Positions 9,774-16,542 of a stretch of 16,542 nucleotides of DNA are shown here, in pieces (position 1 is the stretch's first letter; each line of letters opens with the position of its first letter). The position numbers and the translations under genes were made by a program. The DNA is from Rhodocollybia butyracea (Eukaryota; Basidiomycota; Agaricomycetes; Agaricales; Omphalotaceae). The notes below the pieces were generated by a model that was not told the origin of the DNA, ran no database searches, and was given only the letters and a program-made list of their open reading frames with translations. The stretch is taken from the NCBI GenBank assembly GCA_015501585.1, contig JADNRY010001135.1, positions 1 to 16,542 on the forward strand. The letters are read 5' to 3'.

Positions 9774-11819
9774 TTAACCGCGCAATATCTCCGGAAGTGC
9801 AGGCCTTTTCTTCCATTGCTCCAGCCAACTTTTCCTCTCACCATCATCAAATGGCAAGCCAAATACAGCGGTGACAATCCATATGTCCTTCTCCTTCTCG
9901 TCATATTCTGCGCGGAGTACCGGAAGGACTGCACGCGCTGAGATAAGATTCGTATTAGCATCTGTCCGAAGGGCTTGCCCATTCCTGGCGACTCTTCCAG
10001 GAGAGAGATCTACAATTCCCGCTATTCCCGCTCTCGATACTACCCGTGCTGTTCCTCCATCCGCATAAGTTCCTTCACTTTCAGAATCTTCGCCACCTTT
10101 GATAGAATCAAGAGCCCTCTCGTCTTCACCTTGGCCATAGATGGCCCATCCCCCTCCGCTGTCGAAAGCACTCTATTTCCAATCTGCATATGAATGCGAT
10201 GGACACGAAGATACCACAAGGGAGAGTCGATGGTAGGAGGGATGAGCCAGGTCTCAATTTCCACATCTGGGAAAGGATACCACATAGATCGAAGCCAGAA
10301 TTTGCCATCTTTCTCCTCAAATCGTGCTTCCTTTGTGACTCTCCGCATTTCCATGTCTCTTCTCCATCCCGCTTATAGCCAGCGTGCTATCACACCGAGC
10401 TCCTCTAACGTTAGCGAAGCAACTGGGACGCTGTACCCGAAAGCAGCAGAATACGCAAGTTTACCGTATTTCGCGGCACTTTGTTTCACTGATATGAACA
10501 CTGTTGACCAGAAGAAAGGAGATATGTATGTCACCAAGGTTGGTGGTGAGCTGTAGAGCGTGTTTCATCAATTTTGTTGTGTTCTTCAGGCTGACAGGAT
10601 ACTCTTCTTCCTCGGAAGTCCAGAAAAGGCTGCTTTCAGGAAGGCCAGCAGATGAACGCTTTACATGCCAATAGGGAGATCCAGAGAGTTGTAACTTTCG
10701 AGAAGGTTGTGGTTAGGATAGGAAAAACCAAGGGTTAAGATACCGGAACGGTCGAAGGCACCAGGCTGGGTATGCGCCCAATAACGAATATTGCGTAACT
10801 GGAGACCTTTGATGACGCCCAGTGAGAGGAGCAGGAAGAGAGTGGTCAACTCCATCAATACTTCCAGACGGATCAAAAGCGAACGCAAGTGCAGACCAGA
10901 AGCGACATGGCAAAACGGTATACAAGACTTCGTCCGAAAAGAATCGCGCGACCTAATGAGGGACAGGTCAAAGATACTCAGGTAAAGAGTTGTATGGGTA
11001 CCTTCAGAATCAAAGTAGTGGATAAAGTCCAACGCAACATGCGTGCCCTGTTTCTGAAGTCTTCACAACGCTTTGGATCTTCCTTTTGGGCAAGCTTGCT
11101 GTAGAGAAGCTGAGCTACCTGGATGCAAAGGAAGAAGAGTAATAATCAAGCTGAACGACGCCTTCAGGTCCATCTCTTGACATCCATCACCGATATAAAA
11201 TGTATCAAGGTGGTCGAGGTCGGCTTTCATCCGTTCACGGTCCGCACGAGAGAATTCACTTTGGAAAGACCAAGATTAGTGAAAACCTGAGAATACATAA
11301 TTAATGGAGAATGCAGAGATATTGATTCCAATGCTTACTCTAAACACAGCCAGTTAGTGTTCGGCATCTCCTTGTCGTTCATGCCACCAGCCAATTCCGA
11401 TATTCTCTTTGGCTTCTTCGCTGAGGGATCCCATAGCTCTTTCCTGAAACAGATAGGCGTAACGATTGCGGAGCATTCGACCATCCTCTGGTCTTTATCT
11501 CTCATATTTCCCCAGAATTCGTCACTCTCCGGATCGGTCCACTGGCTAATCCGTTTCGCCAGCGAGAAACCCAGGTAAGAGCCTTTACCTGCTATGAGGG
11601 ACGCCAAACCCAAATTGGTCGAGAGAACCTTCAAGCTGAGCTGCGACTTCATCAAAATGAGTGCAGTATATCCGAGATGAATTCTGCGCCATTTGGAGAA
11701 GTATGAGTTCCAGAGCATCGAGCATGGAGTTAAGAACGCTGCGACATCTGTACGAGATCGCAATGGATTTTCTTTGGCTTCATTATAGAAAGATGAAGAG
11801 AGGTGAAGGCTCTTGTCAT
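9774..11819 (-). CDS. DUF2264 family protein, heavily frame-broken
   Basis: Nearly the whole family pattern can be followed from ATG 11819 to TAA 9774-9776. In order these are [31 protein letters not shown]-type then [113 protein letters not shown] and GSPYW. Further on come [18 protein letters not shown], the [15 protein letters not shown] block, [18 protein letters not shown] and [20 protein letters not shown]. The family's enzymatic role is not established. Some members occur with carbohydrate-active enzymes. Clear introns are 11287-11338 and 10953-11001, and 10551-10595 is likely. At least twelve single-base shifts, nearly all losses, scatter through the gene, yet almost no in-frame nonsense or disruptive substitution is evident between them. 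A TATA box lies 36 bases upstream. Confidence 0.8.
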
Positions 11820-12015
11820 ATCGCAGTGAAATTGGGAGTAAAAATTTAGCTGCATTTTATATATAAGTTCTCGCAACAGTGATCATGAGTGAGAGCATAT
11901 TTGAAAACAGGCCCGCCGGACGCTGTGCCGGCATTTTTGCCCACGTGATACTTGTCACAGAGCTGAGAGCACTATCTGACTGCTTTTTACGAAGTCGAGT
12001 TCTACTTGCACCAAC
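11820..12015. promoter_or_regulatory. Divergent promoter, DUF2264 / RAD51-family gene
   Basis: Only 196 bases separate the two starts. On the minus strand TATATAAA (11856-11863) lies 36 bases before the DUF2264 ATG. A palindromic CACGTG, followed by A, is at 11942-11947, about 70 bases before the RAD51-family ATG. It is a bHLH-type E-box of the sort bound by Cbf1-like factors. No TATA box is visible on the plus-strand side. Confidence 0.45.
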
Positions 12016-13471
12016 ATGAACAAGGCTTTGAACTCGCTACTATACCACTTCTACACTATCAGCACTTGCCAAAGCTGGCTACGAGACTCTCGACGATCTA
12101 TCACATTATGATTCAGCCAACCAACTCACAGACGGTCAGGCTAACCGTCAGCTTTTATAAACGCAAAGAGTTGATAGAATATTGTTTCAAGCTCTCAAAA
12201 TCCCCCTTGAAGCCTCCCACACACTTCACAATTCATCACAGAAGCACAGTACGTTTGGAAGTCCCAGTACTCTTCCTTTGACACAATCTGCCGCCGCCTT
12301 GATTGGATCTAGCAAACTGGGACTGAAGAAAACTTTCACAACACATTGTCCACCCGTTGACTCTATTCTAAATGGCGGAATGCAAGAAGGCAGATCCTTG
12401 AACTTTCGGGTCCACCGGGAAGTCCTAAAGAGCTTATCTCCTGAATACTGTTCTTTCCTTTGTCGAAGCGGGAAATCATGTTCTTTTTGTCGGTCGGTTT
12501 GTTTCCCGTCATCAGTTTCTCCAAGTTTTACCACGGATTTAGATTGTCAAGATATGTGCGACATCCATCTCATCGACGAACATACAAAAAGTAACTTTGA
12601 CCCTATGTTTACTTCCTCATAATGATCATCCCCATCAGACGTTCTTGGCGCGCATAAACTTGTGTCTTACATCAAGATTCATAACCTCACAGAGTTTATG
12701 CTATTCATACATGATATGCCCTCGTATTCGAATGTGCGTTCTTTCACCTCCTATACGTGAAGCTCAGGATATCGACAGAAAGCTTGTAGACGTCCTTTTT
12801 GCCATAAGCTGCATATCATTCCTTTTCAATGCGCAATGAATCTATCCAGTTCAGCGAAAAGCAGCCTTTTCGAAAAAATAAAAAACACGTTCTCAAGGCT
12901 GGCCTCTCGGAATACTTCCGTGAGTTAGAGCCTTCCTTGTGTATTCATTGATAAGTTCACCTCGTTTCCAGATTGTTGTAACCTCCCAGCTGGCTACCAA
13001 GCTAATAAATACTGACGGTTCAACTGGAACGTTTGACACTATCGGTGCAAAAGGTGTTCTACTACCTCAATTAGGTTAGTGTGCCTCTGCGCTTTGTTCC
13101 GTAGTCCAATGGGTACCATAAGGTCCTGCATATCTTCCTTCTGGGAAGGCGTTCAGAATTCTCGTAGCCTGAGTGGCCCCAGCAGAGGGTACGCTTGTGT
13201 TTCAGTCCCACTCTTGTAACTTGTTCTTATCTTGTTCACATTTCCCTAATAATAGCTTTGTTCGCCTCCTCGCTCCACTAAACCCGGGAAGGGCACTAAA
13301 GAGAAGTCATTTGAAATGGTATGCGGTTTTTCTATTGGAAGGATATCATTGATCAATTTTGGTGATGAAGCGTGGCCGAACTTTTCAAGACATGGAAGTT
13401 TGAGTTTGGATATACACAGGCGAAAGTCAGCAGGGACGAGCAACACTAAATCAAATTGGCAGAAACAATGA
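12016..13471 (+). CDS. RAD51/RecA-family protein with atypical P-loop, frames broken
   Basis: The order of motifs is that of RAD51 paralogues, which load or remodel recombinase filaments in DNA repair. A helix-hairpin-helix-like start (LSALAKAGYETLDDL) leads to VDSILNGGMQEGR, then ILELSGPPGSPKEL in the Walker A position (12409-12432). Next are LSFVEAGNHVLFV, DCQ after an intron at 12493-12542, FEKIKNTFSRLASRN, VVTSQLATKLINTDGS, TFDTIGAKGVLLPQLG and YLPSGKAFRILVA. The end is at TGA 13469-13471. Other likely introns start GTAACT near 12592, GTGAGT near 12920, GTTAGT near 13076 and GTACGC near 13189. Frame changes occur at about 12028-12047, after GGCAG near 12393, near 12438 and near 12810. An in-frame TAA lies at 12158-12160. 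The P-loop has Pro and Glu where Gly and Thr/Ser are expected. I cannot assign it to a named paralogue. Confidence 0.7.
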
Positions 13472-13502
13472 GAAGGCTACTTCGGCTGCTTTAGCTGTTT
13501 TG

Positions 13503-13510
13503 TATATAAT
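13503..13510 (+). promoter_or_regulatory. TATA-like element before the hydrolase
   Basis: TATATAAT lies 66 bases before ATG 13577, in the 105-base gap between two same-strand genes. An ATG at 13518 is only seven bases beyond it and would be upstream of transcription start, which helps to reject that start. Confidence 0.35.
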
Positions 13511-13576
13511 AAATAAAATGAGCCTTTTCTCATCTGTGAATCCTCTCTTCTCTACATTACGAAGCTGTATACGATC

Positions 13577-14880
13577 ATGCTCACGTTCAACTGGATTCCG
13601 CAGTCGCTGGACCACTAAAGTGCCATTACAATATCTCCACACCAACAGAGAGTTCAGCCAAAAGCATTGACTCCCATCTGCCAACACTTCTCTTCATTCA
13701 TGGCCCGTTCATCGCTCAAGAAACATTTGTTGGTATGTAGGATATCTACTTGATCACCATTCAACTCATGTACCACTCACCACTACTAGCGCAGTTCAAT
13801 GACCCTAACCTTCGACGATTCAATCTTGTCGCATTTGATTTAAGATTGCATGGATTCACTGAGGGTACGGTCCCAGATAACTATAATCCTTGCATAGCCG
13901 CTCAAGACATTGTCCTACTCATGGTGCGCCACCCTTTATTCCTTTGAGACCAATGATAGTGAGGTTTTTATTAGGATGCGCTTAAGCTTCCCTCTTCTCA
14001 TATTTTTGGCCTGTCCATGGGATCCATGATTGCATTACAATTGGCTATCGACCATCCATCCAGAGTAGTATCCTTGTTTCTCTTGTCGCCGTTAGGCCTG
14101 GCCGAAGTGAGTACATTCATTCACTCAATATCTTGTATTACTTTAACCATGTCTAGCCCAAGGAGGTCGCGGAAGGACGACAAGCCATTTGCGACGCGTG
14201 GATCGAGGGTAACAGCGGGAACAACCTGACGAAGAGCTGAAGTCATATGCGGTAGAAGGTGGAATGGAACTTGTTTCCAGAGATCGACATAGCAGTATTA
14301 TGGAAGCGTGCGCGAATGAACTATATAATTGTTCCTTTGGAGCCACTAATTTTCATTCCAGGCTGTTAACTAATGTCATGCCTCAAGCGATGACCAACTG
14401 GGATAAGTCACACCTGAGGGAGTATCGCATCGCGACCTTTGATTTTATGGCCAAACGACAACCTCTTACAAAATCAGAACTGGCTCAGATCAAAGTACCT
14501 GTAAAACTTGTGCACTGCTTGGGAGACGTCGCGTACCCTGTCGAGTACAGTTTGGAGTTCTTTAGGCTGCTTGAAGATGCCGGCGTTAATGTCTCTCTTG
14601 ACACGATTCCAGATGCATCCCATTTTGGTTGCTGCGAGGATGCTCACCTGTAAGTTTCGGATGTTCACCTTCCCTTCAATATTCTCACACGAAATAGCCT
14701 AAACCCGATCCTTCACGACTTCATTATGAAGAATGTGAAGACAGAAGTACCGGATCCTGTAGAAGGCGTTAGTTCCCCTTGGAATGTACGTTGTAGAGTG
14801 ATATCAGAGGATATTCTGCTGATAAATGCTCTGTTTAGGAAGCACTGAGCTGGGAACAACTGCAATCTAGTTTTTGGTGA
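13577..14880 (+). CDS. Alpha/beta-hydrolase fold protein
   Basis: Exons are 13577-13732, 13790-13923, 13975-14106, 14157-14649, 14698-14785 and 14839-14880, with introns of 48-57 bp. The N-terminal half reads LKCHYNISTPTESSAKS, LPTLLFIHGPF (first strands and oxyanion loop) and NLVAFDLRLHG. The nucleophile elbow is GLSMGS with serine codon 14014-14016. The probable acid is Asp at 14525 in GDVAYPVEY, and the histidine is at 14621 in DASHFG. The catalytic triad is thus complete and a working esterase, lipase or related hydrolase is plausible. The substrate is unknown. No signal peptide is seen. One base is missing near 13590 after MLTF and one near 14230 after NNLT. Apart from these the gene reads cleanly to QLQSSFW and TGA 14878-14880. 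Confidence 0.8.
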
Positions 14881-14954
14881 GGAGTTTATAGTTTCTGGTA
14901 TTTTCTCTGGAATGCGGCGGACATGACCGAATCGGCGGGTCGGAGGTGTTTCAT

Positions 14955-14975
14955 CCTTACATGCAGCATGTAAGG
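14955..14975. repeat. Perfect inverted repeat, 9-bp arms
   Basis: CCTTACATG and CATGTAAGG flank a three-base CAG. The repeat sits in the 157-base gap between two converging genes. It could form a hairpin in either transcript's 3' end or be a symmetric protein site. Confidence 0.6.
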
Positions 14976-14995
14976 TAGGTCAGATCGAAATAAGA

Positions 14996-15043
14996 CCGTA
15001 GGGTTACGTAATTTTCTCTGTTCCTTCACAATATACCCTACGG
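14996..15043. repeat. Inverted repeat, 9-bp arms, 30-base loop
   Basis: CCGTAGGGT at 14996-15004 is the exact reverse complement of ACCCTACGG at 15035-15043. The right arm contains the stop codon of the minus-strand gene. With the neighbouring 14955-14975 palindrome it makes two stem-forming elements in the convergent 3' region. Confidence 0.5.
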
Positions 15044-15932
15044 GACCTTGGATGCCACAGCACCATCCAAAACTTCATCCGGCGTGACGATCATATCCAT
15101 TTTCCAGTCATGTTTAGTGACTGGAATAGTCGTTTCCGATAGTTGATCACGCAGACTCAGCGCCACTGAACACTGTCATTCAAGAATACTTTTGACAATG
15201 TCAATTACTCACCTAAGAGCGGAGGAGGTCTTCCACTGCTATGTATCGTGCAATATACCTATCATAATATCCTTTTTCCGTGTCCAGACGAGACATCGAA
15301 CGATCAAAAGCTACACCTGGAAGGGAATCAGCCTAGGATCGAACAAGTGCAACTTTAGTGACAGTTACCAGGTACTAGAATAACATCGAGGTCAACATCC
15401 GTGGCTTTGATGGTCTACGTGAGTAGTTTGAATAAAGAAGAATAGCTATAGGTACGAACCATTCAAGCGTGGCCTGGACTCCCACTCGTTAGAAGCTCTC
15501 GTATACCCAGAGACCGCTCGGTAGTGTTTTCAAGATCATTTTGGTTGTATAGCTTTAGAAATTCATAGCACCATCTGAGTAATTTTGGGTACAAATAAGG
15601 ACTTGCTACCTGCAAGCGGATTCACACTCGAGGACACTGGATAAAGTTAGCAAATACAGACTGGATTTGAGGATTTCCGCGACGATCTCAGCCGTATCAA
15701 GCTCTCCCACTGGCATGCTTAAAAAACAGCTCAAATGCTACAGTTCTGGAGCGTGGAAGATGTAGGACTTTCGAGCAACTGCACGAGCTATTCAATGAAA
15801 TCAAGTCAACTGTATCGTTAATGCCATTGGAGGAAGTTTACATTGCTCCTTGATACTTAGCGGATCATTGTACGAAGTACCGTAGACATATTTTTTCGAA
15901 TAGTGCTTTCTGTGTTTGAACAACGACAGCAT
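15038..15932 (-). CDS. FAU1: 5-formyltetrahydrofolate cyclo-ligase
   Basis: The enzyme converts 5-formyl-THF and ATP to 5,10-methenyl-THF, returning stored folate to one-carbon metabolism. Family blocks in order are QTQKAL then RKNMSTVLRTM, LSMPVGELDTAEIVAEILKS, SLFVPKI, MEFLKLYNQNDLENTTERSLGIRE, LDVILVPG then VAFDR, and the signature GYYDRYIARY. The last blocks are VALSLRDQLSETTIPVTKHDW and MDMIVTPDEVLDG, with TAG at 15038-15040. In the signature the expected LGHGKG is off by a missing G and an extra A that cancel. Introns are 15788-15841, 15610-15661, 15415-15459, 15317-15368 and 15166-15212. Several further single-base shifts occur. The start at 15932 is preferred over 15889 because conserved QKAL/RKN residues lie upstream of the latter. 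The symbol is the yeast orthologue's name. Confidence 0.85.
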
Positions 15933-16228
15933 GGGTGTCAAGGACGAAGGTGTTTTCTCAGGCACGTGTTAGGTCAAAGCTAATATCGCAAGAGATCGCA
16001 AGACTTGATAAATTATCCACTACGAGGCATCCATAAGTATATAGCGCAAACTTGAACATCAGTAGTAAATATACGCTGAGTTAGAAGATACTACAAGATA
16101 CTACAAGATCACTATTTTGGAGCTCCAAACCCGTCCAACAAGGACTAGCAAAAAAATATACTATCTATCAGGGAAGTAAACAAGAAAGCAAGACAGCTAC
16201 AAAAAGAAAAAAGTTGTGGCAGGACAGT
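15933..16228. other. Spacer between folate gene and right-edge gene
   Basis: CACGTG at 15963-15968 is a perfect E-box palindrome about 30 bases before the cyclo-ligase ATG. AGATACTACA is repeated 2.4 times at 16086-16109. A-rich stretches follow towards the 3' end of the right-edge gene. No gene is seen. Confidence 0.45.
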
Positions 16229-16542
16229 CTATGCAGTCAAGCGCAATTTATGAACGGCGGGTCCAGGAAGCCCCCATACTTTGTTTTTTGACTGGAATAT
16301 GCATAATGTTGACGGCTCAAAAGACACGAGTAACGTACCTGAGAGGACCTATAAGGATAGGCACCTATCTCTTCAGAAGAATGACGTTCTTCATGTGGCT
16401 TAGGTAGTTCTACAGACTGATGCGGAATTGCTAGCGAGCGTGTGCAATCTTCAATGCTGGAATCTTCCTTTCTATCTTCCAGGTCCGAATCATTGTCGTC
16501 CGGGACAGATGTTAGAGAGGCCGTATAGTGCGAGAAGCTAGA
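16229..16542 (-). CDS. Unrecognised acidic protein, C-terminal part
   Basis: An open frame enters from the right edge on the minus strand. It runs 68 codons (16542-16339), rich in Ser, Asp and Glu, with VPDDNDSDLEDRKEDSSIED near its middle and ending YPYRSSQ. A clean 47-bp intron follows at 16292-16338 (GTACGT...TTCCAG). A last exon of 21 codons reads SKNKVWGLPGPAVHKLRLTA and stops at TAG 16229-16231. Composition suggests a disordered tail. I do not recognise the family. The intron size and phase-0 join match the neighbouring genes, which supports a real exon pair. Confidence 0.5.

Noticed and set aside
9539..9982. Minus-strand 147-codon open frame
   Set aside because: The true minus-strand reading here is the DUF2264 C-terminus in another frame, ending [10 protein letters not shown] at 9774. 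The long frame is a shadow that also runs through the spacer.
10194..10556. Plus-strand 120-codon open frame
   Set aside because: It is antisense to the best-conserved DUF2264 block ([18 protein letters not shown]).
7066..11819. Secondary-metabolite gene cluster centred on the peroxidase
   Set aside because: No core synthase, transporter or pathway regulator is present, and the neighbours include repair, folate and surface proteins.
13518..13670. ATG 13518 as hydrolase start, giving a basic presequence resembling mitochondrial targeting
   Set aside because: The downstream family sequence LKCHYNISTPTESSAKS is in a different, continuous frame, and 13518 lies only seven bases after a TATA-like element. 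ATG 13577 fits better.
15887..15889. ATG 15889 as start of the folate cyclo-ligase
   Set aside because: Conserved residues QTQKAL and RKN are encoded upstream of it, so ATG 15932 is preferred.
5990..15932. Programmed ribosomal frameshifting as a shared regulatory system
   Set aside because: The breaks lack a common slippery heptamer, occur many times per gene and are scattered, so sequence error or decay is far simpler.

Overview
The window reads as gene-dense filamentous-fungal DNA, most likely from an agaricomycete basidiomycete. The genes carry several short phase-varied introns of about 45-57 bp with GT...AG ends. The protein families fit this: a SET/SMYD-like methyltransferase array, a heme-thiolate peroxidase, a DUF2264 protein, and a signal-peptide plus Ser/Thr-rich single-span membrane protein. 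No bacterial operon signals, RNA genes, CRISPR arrays or intact transposons were seen.

Layout, left to right. Positions 1-4896 hold a tandem array of three SET-domain genes on the + strand: copy A (only its last exon), copy B (intact, five exons, 468 residues) and copy C (a pseudogene with a 7-bp deletion and two in-frame TAG codons). A and B are near-identical at their 3' ends and share about 0.3 kb of 3' flank, so they are the younger pair. A long G-quadruplex-type tract lies where that shared flank stops. Next come a histone-chaperone gene of the Rtt106 PH-domain class (+, 5086-6648), a chloroperoxidase-family gene (+, 7066-8022), a single-span membrane protein (-, 8311-9567) and a DUF2264 protein (-, 9774-11819). 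A shared divergent promoter separates DUF2264 from a RAD51/RecA-family gene (+, 12016-13471). An alpha/beta hydrolase (+, 13577-14880) follows. It converges on a 5-formyltetrahydrofolate cyclo-ligase (-, 15038-15932) across two inverted repeats. The end of an unrecognised acidic protein (-, 16229-16542) enters from the right edge.

The genes from about 5.99 kb rightwards share one feature. Family-like protein sequence continues from start to stop but jumps between reading frames at single-base indels, mostly losses of one base and often at short homopolymers. Copy B (1407 coding bases) has none. The simplest reading is uncorrected homopolymer errors in the assembly, perhaps low coverage near a contig end. 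Real decay of a whole run of unrelated genes is the less likely alternative. Coordinates for these genes are therefore spans with intron positions, not clean open reading frames.

The genes do not look like one pathway. They are a chromatin pair (SET array, histone chaperone), a DNA-repair-type ATPase, folate metabolism and individual enzymes. I found no convincing new multi-gene system. The best leads are the SET array with its G-tract breakpoint, a RAD51-family protein whose Walker A motif is non-canonical, and a peroxidase that appears to lack the usual catalytic acid.
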